Shown one piece after another: positions 35,324-43,503 of a DNA stretch of 64,000 nucleotides. Position numbers and translations under genes: made by a program. The notes under the pieces were generated by a model. The model did no database searches. It was not told the origin of the DNA and worked only from the letters and a program-made list of their open reading frames with translations. Each line of letters opens with the position of its first letter. Position 1 is the stretch's first letter. Source of the stretch: Cupriavidus pinatubonensis. Lineage in GTDB: Bacteria; Pseudomonadota; Gammaproteobacteria; Burkholderiales; Burkholderiaceae. The DNA lies in assembly GCF_019602855.1 (NCBI RefSeq), contig NZ_CP080767.1:1798001-1862000 (forward strand). Direction: 5' to 3'.

Positions 35324-36235
35324 TCAAACGGGTGCATCACCGACGATGGCGGTGCGCTCCATCTTCCGGTGACACGGCGGGTAATCCATCACTGCGTAAT
35401 GCTGCGTCGAGCGGTTGTCCCAGAACGCGACACTGTTCTTCTTCCAGCGAAAACGCACCTGGTATTCCGGGATCATGGCCTGGCTGACCAGGTAGTTGAG
35501 CAGGTTGCTGGCGCCCGGCGACTTGTCCAGCCCGAAGCGCACGTTGGCTGGCACGTTGTAGTTGGTGAAATGCGTCGTAAAGCTTCCGTTGACGAACAGC
35601 ACCTTCTCGCCGGTTTCCGGATGGACGCGCACCACCGGATGCTCGGCGTCGGGGTACTGGGCCTTCAGCGCAAGACGCTTTTCGATCGGCATTGCAGCGC
35701 CGAAGCTCGCCTCGATGCTGTGGCGCGCGCGCAATGAGCCGATCTTCGTCTTGATCTCTTCGGGCAACTGGTTATAGGCCTCGACCATGTTGACCCACAT
35801 GGTGTCGCCGCCCACGGGCGGGCATTCGATACATCGCAGCACGCAACCCAGCGGCGGCTTTTCGCGCCAGGTGGCATCGGTGTGCCAGGAGTTCTCGTTG
35901 CGCTCGGGCGGACTGTCCGGAGTCTTGTAGATCTGCACCAGTCCCGGGTAATCGGGGTGGCTGCCCACCACCGGGTGGTCTTCCAGCTTGCCGAAGCGGC
36001 TCGCAAACGCCACGTGCTGCGCGCGTGTGATGTCCTGGTCGCGGAAGAACAGCACACGATGCTTGAGGAGCAATGCGCGGATCTCGGCCATCTGCCCGTC
36101 ATCCTCCGCAGCCGCGCCCAGATTGACGTTGCTGAGCTCCGCACCGATTGTGCAAGTGAGGGGCTCGACCCGGATCGAACTGCTCAGGGAGGTTGCGCGG
36201 ACCACGGCGGGGGCCGCGTCTGGGGATTGGGTCAT
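35324..36235 (-). CDS. TauD/TfdA-family 2-oxoglutarate-dependent dioxygenase
   Basis: 303 residues. Fe(II) ligands appear as His118-Thr-Asp120 (SWHTDATW) and His279 (STQHYAVMDY), with Arg294 (HRKMERTAI) for 2-oxoglutarate. N-terminal ALLLKHRVLFFRDQDITRAQHVAFASRFG is characteristic of the family. It couples 2-oxoglutarate decarboxylation to hydroxylation of, for example, a sulfonate, sulfate ester or aryloxy acid; the substrate is not predictable. AGGAG lies 10 nt before the chosen ATG. It is divergent from an AraC-family gene (131 bp apart), its likely regulator. Confidence 0.9.
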   Translation of the reverse strand: MTQSPDAAPAVVRATSLSSSIRVEPLTCTIGAELSNVNLGAAAEDDGQMAEIRALLLKHRVLFFRDQDITRAQHVAFASRFGKLEDHPVVGSHPDYPGLVQIYKTPDSPPERNENSWHTDATWREKPPLGCVLRCIECPPVGGDTMWVNMVEAYNQLPEEIKTKIGSLRARHSIEASFGAAMPIEKRLALKAQYPDAEHPVVRVHPETGEKVLFVNGSFTTHFTNYNVPANVRFGLDKSPGASNLLNYLVSQAMIPEYQVRFRWKKNSVAFWDNRSTQHYAVMDYPPCHRKMERTAIVGDAPV

Positions 36236-36305
36236 GGACGTTGTCTCCTGTGATCGATCGGGCCGATCGGATCCTCTCAGTTTGGGCGCTGCAGGCGTTT
36301 CCCGC

Positions 36306-36342
36306 TTGACACTACGTGACAGGCATTTATCCTTAGCTGTCA
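36306..36342 (+). promoter_or_regulatory. sigma70-like promoter with overlapping dyad (AraC/TauD divergent region)
   Basis: TTGACA at 36306-36311 and TATCCT at 36328-36333 (16-bp spacer) form a good promoter reading toward the AraC-family gene. TGACAG (36317-36322) and CTGTCA (36337-36342) are inverted around 14 bp and overlap the -10, so a bound regulator could block it. Confidence 0.5.
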
Positions 36343-36366
36343 AATGCTCACTCACCGCCCCCTCCG

Positions 36367-37380
36367 ATGTCGTCACTTGTCCGCGCCGCAGCCCTCACGA
36401 ACTTTAATGAGGTCGCTCGTGCCGGCGGCCTGGATCCGGTGCGGATGCTGCTCGATGCGGGACTGAGCCCGAGCGCGCTGCGCGAGCCGGACGTCATGAT
36501 TCCCGTGGAGCGTCTCGGACGCTTGCTTCAGGCGTGCGCTACCCAGTCTGGCAACGAGAGTTTCGGGCTGTGCATGGCCGAGTCGCGCCTGTTGTCGAAT
36601 CTCGGTCCGGTCGGGCTGCTGATCCGCGACCAGCCGACGCTGCGTGACTCGCTTCGGATGCTGATGCGCTATCAGGCGTTGCTCAACGGTTCGTTGTCGC
36701 TGGCGATCGAGGAGTGCGGCGATCTGGTCATCATCCGCGAAGTGGTCATGGCTGGACATGCGCATGAGCCCACGCGCCAGAGGGTCGAGCTGGCGCTCGG
36801 GGTGATGGTACGGTTGATACGCCAGCTCCACCGGTACGACTGGGAGCCGGCGCGCGTATGCTTCGAGCACCCGGCGCCGCGCGACCTCAGTGTGCACCAG
36901 CGCTTTTTCGGCCCGAACGTCGAGTTCAACTACGACTTCAACTGCATCCTCTGCACGAAGGCCGATCTCGACGCGCGCAACCCGTATGCCGATCCGGCCA
37001 TGGCGCGCTATGTGCAGCAGTTGATCGACGCCACGGCCATGTCGAAGCAGGCCACCATGCTTGAGGACGTCCGCCGCATCGTGCTGTTGCTGCTGCCCAG
37101 CGGCCGGTGCAGCATCGAGCAGGTGTCCGAGCACTTGGGTATCGGGTGCCGCACGGTGCAACGCCGGCTGGCGGAAGAGGGTCAGCCCTTTTCAGCAGTC
37201 GTCAACGACATCCGCACGGAACTCGCGGCGCGCCATGTCATCGAGACCGACCGCCCATTGACCGAGGTGGCGACCTTGCTCGGGTTCTCGGCGCCGAGCG
37301 GATTCTCGCGCTGGTATCACGCGCAGTTTGGCTGCAGTCCCAAGGAAAGCCGCGCCGCGCGCGGCAGCGTGCGCCGATAG
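36367..37380 (+). CDS. AraC-family transcriptional regulator (Arabinose_bd type)
   Basis: 337 residues. The N-terminal ~200 residues match the Arabinose_bd domain typical of OruR/ArgR-like AraC regulators (GLLIRDQPTLRDSLRMLMRYQALLNGSL; the PRDLSVHQRFFGPNVEFN region). The C-terminal double HTH has IEQVSEHLGIGCRTVQRRLAEEG and PLTEVATLLGFSAPSGFSRWYHAQFGCSPKE. It is divergent from the TauD-type dioxygenase gene and very probably controls it. No ribosome site is clear before the ATG, and the AUG lies about 27 nt after the predicted transcription start. Confidence 0.9.
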   Translation: MSSLVRAAALTNFNEVARAGGLDPVRMLLDAGLSPSALREPDVMIPVERLGRLLQACATQSGNESFGLCMAESRLLSNLGPVGLLIRDQPTLRDSLRMLMRYQALLNGSLSLAIEECGDLVIIREVVMAGHAHEPTRQRVELALGVMVRLIRQLHRYDWEPARVCFEHPAPRDLSVHQRFFGPNVEFNYDFNCILCTKADLDARNPYADPAMARYVQQLIDATAMSKQATMLEDVRRIVLLLLPSGRCSIEQVSEHLGIGCRTVQRRLAEEGQPFSAVVNDIRTELAARHVIETDRPLTEVATLLGFSAPSGFSRWYHAQFGCSPKESRAARGSVRR

Positions 37381-37411
37381 GCGGCTTCTTTTCGGATGAG
37401 CGTGGATGGCA

Positions 37412-37439
37412 ATGCGGCCGGCGCAAGGGCCGGCCGCAT
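37412..37439. terminator. stem-loop between convergent genes
   Basis: ATGCGGCCGGC and GCCGGCCGCAT form an 11-bp perfect stem with a 6-nt loop, placed between the ends of the AraC gene and the convergent enoyl-CoA hydratase gene. No long T-run follows on either strand, so it may terminate weakly or protect 3' ends. Confidence 0.5.
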
Positions 37440-37465
37440 GGGCAAGGGCTTGCCGCTTCAGCGGC

Positions 37466-38230
37466 TTACTTGCCGGTCCACACAGGTTTGCGCTTCTCGG
37501 CAAACGCAGCGGCGCCCTCGCGGGCATCGGATGACGTGAACACCGGGGCGACAAGCGGACGCTGGCGCTCGAACATCTCGGCCGCCGACCAGTCAGCGGA
37601 CTCGCTGACGATCTGCTTGCTGACCGCCACGGCCATCGGACCATTGGCACCGACTTCCTCGGCCAGCGCGATCGCGGCTTCCAGTGCCTGGCCCGGCTCG
37701 GTCAGGCGATTGACCAGCCCGTACGTATGCGCCTGTTCGGCGCCGAGCATATTGCCGGTCAGCGCGTATTCCATGGCGATGTGGTACGGGATCCGGCTCG
37801 GCAGGCGCATCAGGCCGCCAGCGGCAGCCACCAGGCCGCGCTTGACTTCGGGCAGGCCGAACTTGGCCGCCTTCGAGGCCACGATCAGGTCACAGGCCAG
37901 CGCCATTTCAAAGCCACCGGCCAGTGCATAGCCTTCCACCGCGGCGATCAGTACCTTGCGCGGCTGCGCTTCGGTCAGGCCGCCAAAGCCGCGGCCCGGC
38001 AGGCTGGGGCGCTTGCCGGCCAGGAAGCCCTTCAGGTCCATGCCGGAGCAGAAGGTACCGCCCGCACCGGTCAGGATGGCCACGCTCAGGTCGTCGCGCG
38101 ACTCGAGCTGGGCGAGCGCGGCGGCCAGCGCCGTCGCAGTCTCGAAGTCCATGGCGTTGCGCGCCTCGGGCCGGTTCATCGTGATCAGCAGGATATTGCC
38201 GCGCGTTTCAAGTTGCAGCGTGTCGCTCAT
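37466..38230 (-). CDS. enoyl-CoA hydratase/isomerase (crotonase family)
   Basis: 254 residues. Crotonase features: oxyanion-hole segments FCSGMDLKGF and EGYALAGGFEMALACDLIVAS, and both catalytic Glu positions kept (FGLPE before VKRGLV; HIAMEYALTG). It should hydrate a 2-enoyl-CoA. It is the last of three leftward genes (thiolase, SDR, hydratase), 47 bp after the SDR gene. The variant AAAGG in the GAGG loop and a long central Gly/Pro insert (AGKRPSLPGRGFGG) may reflect an unusual acyl group. Confidence 0.88.
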   Translation of the reverse strand: MSDTLQLETRGNILLITMNRPEARNAMDFETATALAAALAQLESRDDLSVAILTGAGGTFCSGMDLKGFLAGKRPSLPGRGFGGLTEAQPRKVLIAAVEGYALAGGFEMALACDLIVASKAAKFGLPEVKRGLVAAAGGLMRLPSRIPYHIAMEYALTGNMLGAEQAHTYGLVNRLTEPGQALEAAIALAEEVGANGPMAVAVSKQIVSESADWSAAEMFERQRPLVAPVFTSSDAREGAAAFAEKRKPVWTGK

Positions 38231-38277
38231 GCTTGTCCTTGTGTTGCTTGAATCGGTATTGAAGAGAAACCGGCAGC

Positions 38278-39045
38278 TCAGCGCGGGGCCATGCGAATAG
38301 CGCCATCCAGCCGAATGGTTTCGCCGTTGAGCATGATGTTTTCGAGGATGTGCAGGGCAGTCGATGCGTACTCGTCCGGCGCGCCCAGGCGTGCCGGGTG
38401 CGGCACCATCGCGCCCAGCGAGGCGCGCACGTTTTCCGGCAGCTTGGCCAGCAGCGGCGTGTCGAACAGGCCCGGAGCAATCGTGCAGACACGGATCGCA
38501 CGCTGCGCCAGGTCACGCGCGGCCACCAGCGTCATGCCGACGATGCCGGCCTTGGCCGACGAATACGGAATCTGGCCGATCTGGCCTTCGTAGGCGGCGA
38601 CCGAAGCGGTCAGCACGCAGGCACCACGCTCGCCGTCGATCATTTCGTTCTTCGCCATGCGCGCGGCACCCAGGCGCAGCGCATTGAACGTGCCGATCAG
38701 GTTGATGCGCACGATCGACTCGTACTTTTCCAGCGAACCCGGCGAGCCGTCCTTCTCGACCACGCGCACCGCGGCACCAAGACCGGCGCAGTGCACCAGC
38801 GCGCGCAGCGGGGCGAGCGCTTCGGCCGCGTCGTAGACGGCGTTCATCTGGTCGGTGTCGCAGACATCGGCCTTGACGAAGCGCGCCTTGGGACCGAGTT
38901 CGTCCAGGGCGGCGTTGCCGCGTTCTTCGGAGAGGTCGGCGATCACCACGCTGACACCGCGCTCGATCAGGCGGCGTGCGGTAGCCAGGCCCAGGCCGGA
39001 CGCGCCGCCGGTCACAACAGCGGACATATCTGCGGTCAGTTTCAT
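38278..39045 (-). CDS. short-chain dehydrogenase, 3-hydroxyacyl-CoA dehydrogenase (HSD10-like)
   Basis: 255 residues. NAD site TGGASGLGLATARRL (about 13-27), structural HCAGLG, catalytic Ser in TASVAAYEGQIGQ and YSSAK. The combination with AARDLAQRAIRVCTIAPGLFDTPLL and LPENVRASLGAMVPHPARLG is that of type-II 3-hydroxyacyl-CoA dehydrogenases (HSD17B10 group). It would oxidise the hydratase product to a 3-oxoacyl-CoA for the thiolase encoded upstream in the same direction. It is separated from the thiolase gene by 115 bp that include a short tandem repeat. Confidence 0.88.
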   Translation of the reverse strand: MKLTADMSAVVTGGASGLGLATARRLIERGVSVVIADLSEERGNAALDELGPKARFVKADVCDTDQMNAVYDAAEALAPLRALVHCAGLGAAVRVVEKDGSPGSLEKYESIVRINLIGTFNALRLGAARMAKNEMIDGERGACVLTASVAAYEGQIGQIPYSSAKAGIVGMTLVAARDLAQRAIRVCTIAPGLFDTPLLAKLPENVRASLGAMVPHPARLGAPDEYASTALHILENIMLNGETIRLDGAIRMAPR

Positions 39046-39062
39046 CTTGAGTCTCCAGTTCT

Positions 39063-39094
39063 GATTCAGGAATTCAGGGATTCAGGGATTCAGC
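39063..39094. repeat. tandem repeat, 8-bp unit x4, upstream of the SDR gene
   Basis: Four 8-bp units GATTCAGG, AATTCAGG, GATTCAGG and GATTCAGC in direct tandem, ending 18 bp before the SDR start codon (gene on minus strand). They lie just upstream of its ribosome-binding region and are a plausible slippage site for expression change. Confidence 0.8.
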
Positions 39095-39160
39095 GATACG
39101 GAAATACGGCTAGTCGCGAAATGCGGCACGGACCGGTACACAGGCCGGTCCGTCAACGCC

Positions 39161-40339
39161 TTACAGACGTTCGATGATCGTGGCGTTGGCCATGCCGCCG
39201 GCTTCGCACATCGATTGCAGGCCGTAGCGGCCGCCGCTGTCCTCCAATGCGTGGAGCATGGTGGTCATCAGTCGCACGCCCGATGCACCGAGCGGGTGGC
39301 CCAGCGCAATCGCACCACCACGCGGGTTCAGGCGCGCCGCGTCGGCGCCCAGCGCCTTCTGCCAGGCCAACGGCACGCAAGCGAACGCTTCATTGATTTC
39401 GTAGTGGTCGATCTGATCGAGCTTGAGGCCGCTCTTCTTGATGGCGCGCTGGCTGGCCGGGATCGGTGCGGTCAGCATCATCACCGGATCGTCGCCACAC
39501 ACGTCGAAGGCCACGAAACGCGCACGCGGCTTCAGGCCCAGGCGCTGCGCCATGGATTCGCTCATCAGAAGCATGGCCGAGGCGCCGTCGCTGATCTGCG
39601 ATGCATTGCCGGCCGTCACGTTCCAGCCGATCTGCGGGAAACGCGCGCTCAGCTCGTCATTGCGGAACGAGGCCTGCAGCGTGCCAAGCTTTTCGACCGA
39701 AGTGCCCGGGCGGATGGTCTCGTCGTGCTCGATCACGCCATTCGGCGTCACGATCGGCAGGATCTCGCGGCGGAATGCACCGGCTTCGCGTGCGGCAGCG
39801 GCCAGTTCGTGCGAACGAGCCGAGTAGCCGTCCATCTGCGCGCGGGACAGTTCGTACTTGGCGGCAACCAGTTCCGCTGCCACGCCCTGCGAGACCAGAC
39901 CCGGCGCGTAACGCGCTTCCATCGACGGGCCATAGGGGTTCTGGCCGATACGGGCCGAACCCATCGGCACGCGGCTCATCGACTCGATGCCGCAGGCGAT
40001 GACGATGTCATAGGCGCCGGCCATGATGCCCTGCGCGGCGAAATGCACGGCCTGCTGGCTCGAACCGCACTTGCGGTCGATCGTGGTGGCGGGCACATGG
40101 TCAGGGAAGCCGGCCGCCAGCCAGGCCACGCGGCCGGGGCCGGCGGACTGTTCGCCGGCCTGCGTGACGCAGCCGGTGATGACGTCGTCGACGAGACCCG
40201 GATCCAGCTTGTTGCGCTCCACCAGGCCCTTGAGCACCTGGGCCAGCAGTTCCGTGGCATGCAGTTCGGTGAAAGCCGAACCGGGCTTGGAGCGGCCCAT
40301 CGGGCTGCGGATGGCGTCGACGATGACGGCTTGTTGCAT
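39161..40339 (-). CDS. thiolase (acetyl-CoA acyltransferase family)
   Basis: 392 residues. Nucleophile Cys91 (DRKCGSSQQA), His348 (GGAIALGHPLGASG) and Cys378 (MCEAGGMANA) form the intact thiolase active site. Typical N-terminal VIVDAIRSPMGR. It either cleaves a 3-oxoacyl-CoA with CoA or condenses acetyl-CoA; next to SDR and hydratase genes, degradation is more likely. It is the first gene of the leftward unit, divergent (224 bp) from an IclR-type regulator with a dyad between them. Confidence 0.92.
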   Translation of the reverse strand: MQQAVIVDAIRSPMGRSKPGSAFTELHATELLAQVLKGLVERNKLDPGLVDDVITGCVTQAGEQSAGPGRVAWLAAGFPDHVPATTIDRKCGSSQQAVHFAAQGIMAGAYDIVIACGIESMSRVPMGSARIGQNPYGPSMEARYAPGLVSQGVAAELVAAKYELSRAQMDGYSARSHELAAAAREAGAFRREILPIVTPNGVIEHDETIRPGTSVEKLGTLQASFRNDELSARFPQIGWNVTAGNASQISDGASAMLLMSESMAQRLGLKPRARFVAFDVCGDDPVMMLTAPIPASQRAIKKSGLKLDQIDHYEINEAFACVPLAWQKALGADAARLNPRGGAIALGHPLGASGVRLMTTMLHALEDSGGRYGLQSMCEAGGMANATIIERL

Positions 40340-40405
40340 GGAGGGTCTCCTGTAAGAGGGCAGCAGATTTCAGTTGGCAGCACGAGCTAGATAGTGAGAC
40401 CTCGG

Positions 40406-40441
40406 TGCCAAAAAATGATCGTCCGATACGATGATTTGGCA
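40406..40441. promoter_or_regulatory. dyad in the divergent thiolase/iclR promoter
   Basis: TGCCAAA (40406-40412) and TTTGGCA (40435-40441) are inverted, enclosing a second pair ATCGT (40418-40422) and ACGAT (40428-40432). The element lies 67 bp before the thiolase ATG and 122 bp before the IclR ATG. IclR-family proteins bind short palindromes in such divergent regions, so this is the best candidate operator. Confidence 0.58.
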
Positions 40442-40563
40442 TTCTGGCTTCGGAAAAGCCCCCTGTAAATCTAAAGACGCTCGATTTGACTTCGGGAAAA
40501 ACGAAGGGCACCATCCAGGTTTTGAGACGCTGGTATCGAAAAACCCGAGAAGCAGCCGTTTAT

Positions 40564-41388
40564 ATGACAAATGGATCACATAATCCGATGACCTTGCCAA
40601 CCGCTGCGAGCGCGGACGCCGAAGGCGAAGCCCGCCTTGTCAGCGCCCTTGCGCGTGGCATTTCGATCCTCAACTGCTTTTCGCCGACCGTGCAGGAGCT
40701 GAGCAGCCGCGAACTCATGGAGCGGACCGGTCTGGCCAAGCCGACCCTTTTTCGGTTGCTCGATACCCTCTGCGAGCTGGGCCTGCTGCATTACTCGGAG
40801 CGCTTGTCGCGCTACGTGCCGGGCGTCGGACTCGTCAACATGGCCGCGCCCGCGCTCGCGCGCATGACGGTGCGCCAACTCGCGCGCCCGTTGATGCAGG
40901 AACTGGCCGACCATATCGAGGGTCAGGTCGAACTGATGGTCGGCTACGGGCACACGCTGACCTACGTGGAGATCGCCCAAGGCCTGCGCAGCCGTGTATT
41001 CCGGCCGGAAGTCGGCACCCGCGTGTCGATGTCGCGGACGGCGTCGGGCCGCGCCTACCTGTCAATGATGGGTGAGAGGGAACGGAACGCTTACCTGGAA
41101 CAACTCCGCGCCACCGATCCGCAGCGCGCGACGTGGCTGCAGGGCCGGCTGGAAGAGGCCCTGCACGACCTTGACGAGCACGGCTTCTGCCGTGGCCACC
41201 GCGATCTGCATCGGGAAATCGAGGCGATTGCCGTGCCCATGCGCGCCCGGCGCGATGGCGAAGCCTGGCTGGTCGCCGCCTCCGTGCCTGTATTCAGCCA
41301 GCAGAGCAAGCAACTGTTCGAAGACGTCGGGCCGCGGCTGGTCAGCCTGGTGCGCAACGTGGAGGGGTCGCTGGGGGCAGCGGGGTAA
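40564..41388 (+). CDS. IclR-family transcriptional regulator
   Basis: 274 residues. The N-terminal winged HTH (VSALARGISILNCFSPTVQELSSRELMERTGLAKPTLFRLLDTLCELG) and the C-terminal IclR effector domain (SMSRTASGRAYLSMM; EIEAIAVPMRARRDGEAWLVAASVPVFS) are complete. Two ATGs (40564, 40588) are possible; neither has a strong ribosome site. It sits amid thiolase, SDR, two hydratases, CoA-transferase and two Bug genes and is the only regulator there, so it probably controls all of them. Members often regulate aromatic-acid and dicarboxylate catabolism. Confidence 0.9.
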   Translation: MTNGSHNPMTLPTAASADAEGEARLVSALARGISILNCFSPTVQELSSRELMERTGLAKPTLFRLLDTLCELGLLHYSERLSRYVPGVGLVNMAAPALARMTVRQLARPLMQELADHIEGQVELMVGYGHTLTYVEIAQGLRSRVFRPEVGTRVSMSRTASGRAYLSMMGERERNAYLEQLRATDPQRATWLQGRLEEALHDLDEHGFCRGHRDLHREIEAIAVPMRARRDGEAWLVAASVPVFSQQSKQLFEDVGPRLVSLVRNVEGSLGAAG

Positions 41389-41398
41389 TGTGAAACAA

Positions 41399-41431
41399 AG
41401 GCGGCGCGCAAGGGCAATCCGGCGGCCGCCT
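41399..41431. terminator. weak stem-loop between convergent genes
   Basis: AGGCGGC and GCCGCCT are inverted with a 19-nt loop in the 55-bp space between the convergent iclR and hydratase genes. There is no T-run, so the terminator role is only suggested by position. Confidence 0.3.
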
Positions 41432-41443
41432 GAAGTCCACGCC

Positions 41444-42241
41444 TCAGTTGCCCGAAAACACCGGCTTGCGCTTTTCCAGGAAGGCCTGCACCGCCTCACG
41501 ATGATCGGCGGTCTGGTGCGACAGCGCCTGGAAGCCCGCGGAAAGCTCCAGCAGCGTGTCCAGCCGCGTATGCATGCCTTCACGCAACAGGCGCTTGGCA
41601 AGCCGCACGGCGTGCGGCGGATTGGCCGCGATGCGCTCGGCCATGGCGTTCGCGGCTGGCAGGAGTTCTTCGGGCGGCACCACGCGCGATACCAGGTTCC
41701 ATTCCAGCGCTTGCTGTGCGCTGATGGACTCGCCGGTGAAGATCATCTCGGCGGCACGCGAGAGCCCGATCACGCGCGGCAGCAGCCATGCGCCGCCATC
41801 GCCGGGGATGATGCCCAGCCGCACGAACGATTCCGCGAACTGCGCGCGTTCGGACGCAATGCGGATATCGCACATGCAGGTCAGGTCCAGGCCGGCACCC
41901 ATGGCCGCGCCATTGACGGCGGCGATTACCGGTACTTCGAGGTTGAACAGCGCCAGCGGCAGCCGCTGGATGCCGCAGCGGTAATCCTGGCGGATCTCCA
42001 TGCCGCTCACCTCGCCAGAGGCCTGGCGTTCCATGTCATGGATATTGCCGCCTGACGAGAACGCGGTGCCCGCGCCGGTGATGATGACGGCGCGCACGCT
42101 GCGGTCGCCGTGAATACGGTCGATCGCGGCCAGGAACTCGTCGACGGCGGTATTGCCGGTCAGCGGGTTGCGGCGCTCGGGTTCGTTCATGGTCAGGGTC
42201 ACGATGTGGCCCTGCTGCTCGTAGCGAAGGAAGTCAGCCAT
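41444..42241 (-). CDS. enoyl-CoA hydratase/isomerase (second crotonase)
   Basis: 265 residues. Oxyanion-hole segments FSSGGNIHDM and NGAAMGAGLDLTCMCDIRIAS, with catalytic Glu candidates in FAESFVRLGIIPGDGG and RAAEMIFTGESIS. Its sequence differs widely from the crotonase at 37466, so the two are not a recent duplication and probably act at different steps. It follows a Bug receptor gene by 35 bp in a leftward two-gene operon that is divergent from the CoA-transferase gene. Confidence 0.88.
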   Translation of the reverse strand: MADFLRYEQQGHIVTLTMNEPERRNPLTGNTAVDEFLAAIDRIHGDRSVRAVIITGAGTAFSSGGNIHDMERQASGEVSGMEIRQDYRCGIQRLPLALFNLEVPVIAAVNGAAMGAGLDLTCMCDIRIASERAQFAESFVRLGIIPGDGGAWLLPRVIGLSRAAEMIFTGESISAQQALEWNLVSRVVPPEELLPAANAMAERIAANPPHAVRLAKRLLREGMHTRLDTLLELSAGFQALSHQTADHREAVQAFLEKRKPVFSGN

Positions 42242-42276
42242 GTTGTGGTCTCTCCGTTTCTGAATCTGAAAACGCG

Positions 42277-43257
42277 TTATTGCTTCGGAATGCCGGCCTG
42301 CTCGGCTGCCTCGGACCAGCGGCGGATATCCGCGAGCTGGAAGCGGCGCAGTTCGTCGGCGCCGGCGACAAAGACATCCCAGTTGGTGCGCGCGAGGAAC
42401 TCGGCCGATTCCGGCGTGCTGTAGATCTCGACGATGGCCTGCTCCAGTTTATGCAGCACCGGCTTGGGCGTGCGGGCCGGCGCGAACGCGGCGGTCCAGT
42501 TCACCATGAAATAGCCGGGAAAGCCGCTTTCCTGCAGCGTAGGCGTGTCGGGGCGGCTGGCGAGGCGCTTGTCGCCCGTGACCGCCAGGATGCGGAGCTT
42601 GCCGGCCTGCAGCAGCGGCAGCGTGGCGCCGTAGTCGGCAAATGCGAAGTCGATCTGGCCGGCGGCCACGTCGGTCAGCGCAGGCGCTGCGCCCTTGTAG
42701 GGCACATGGTTGCCCTTGACGCCTGCACGGGTCAGGAACAGTTCGGTGGCGATCTGGTACGAGGCGCTACCACCGCCATAGTTGAGCTTGCCGGGATTAC
42801 GGCGCGCCGCGTCGACCAGGCCAGCTACGTCGCGGTAGGACGATGAGGCCGGCACCACCAGCGCCATGGCGCCAACGCCAAGCCGCGCAATGGGCGCCAG
42901 GTCGGCCACCGGGTCATAGGGCAGCTTGCGGAACATGGCCACATTGGTGGCGACAGGCGAGTTGCTGGCCAGCAGCAGCGTGTAGCCGTCCGGCTCGGCG
43001 CCGACAACGGCCTGCGCGGCGATGAAGCTGTTGCCGCCGGGGCGGTTCTCCACCACCACCGGCTTGCCGAGCTTCTCTTCGAGCTTGCGCGCAACGTAGC
43101 GTGCGCTTGTGTCGGTGCCGCTGCCCGGCGGGAACGACACCACCAGCTTGACCGGCCGGTCCGGATACTCCGCGCGTGCCGGTGCGGCACAGAGCACCAG
43201 CGTGGCGAGGACGGTTACGCCCGCGATGGCTGCCACGCGCCTTTTGATTGCCTGCAT
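42277..43257 (-). CDS. Bug/TctC-family periplasmic solute receptor
   Basis: 326 residues. The signal peptide ends near APARAE; then YPDRPVKLVVSFPPGSGTDTSARYVARK, VVVENRPGGNSFIAAQAVVG, DGYTLLLASNS, NHVPYKGAAPALTDVAAGQI and RPDTPTLQESGFPGY. GAGGAGACAAC directly before the ATG fixes the start over a longer frame. It leads a two-gene operon with a crotonase, transcribed away from the CoA-transferase gene across a promoter region with a large concentric dyad. It probably binds the acid that the CoA-transferase activates. Confidence 0.93.
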   Translation of the reverse strand: MQAIKRRVAAIAGVTVLATLVLCAAPARAEYPDRPVKLVVSFPPGSGTDTSARYVARKLEEKLGKPVVVENRPGGNSFIAAQAVVGAEPDGYTLLLASNSPVATNVAMFRKLPYDPVADLAPIARLGVGAMALVVPASSSYRDVAGLVDAARRNPGKLNYGGGSASYQIATELFLTRAGVKGNHVPYKGAAPALTDVAAGQIDFAFADYGATLPLLQAGKLRILAVTGDKRLASRPDTPTLQESGFPGYFMVNWTAAFAPARTPKPVLHKLEQAIVEIYSTPESAEFLARTNWDVFVAGADELRRFQLADIRRWSEAAEQAGIPKQ

Positions 43258-43329
43258 GTTGTCTCCTCGTATGCGTTTGCCCGTTCGACGGGTCTGTGCC
43301 GCCAAGGCTAAGGGGAGGGGCATGCGCGC

Positions 43330-43396
43330 GTCCAATATTCATTTATTGCCGCGCGATATCCGCTAGATATCGCTCTCGAACAAATGAATATTGGAC
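43330..43396. promoter_or_regulatory. 67-bp concentric double dyad in divergent bug/CoA-transferase promoter
   Basis: Outer arms GTCCAATATTCATTT (43330-43344) and AAATGAATATTGGAC (43382-43396) are a perfect 15-bp inverted repeat. Inner arms GCGATATC (43353-43360) and GATATCGC (43366-43373) are a perfect 8-bp inverted repeat around CGCTA. Both are centred on base 43363. It lies 73 bp from the Bug start and 108 bp from the CoA-transferase start, so one complex could control both directions. Confidence 0.7.
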
Positions 43397-43503
43397 ACTG
43401 ACACTCGCGCACTCCTAAGCTGAGTTCCGCTGCTTCTCCGTGGTCCGTGCTCCGTCATTCGGACCGGTGGCGGCAGAACAGGCCCAGAACAGCAAGGAGA
43501 CCC

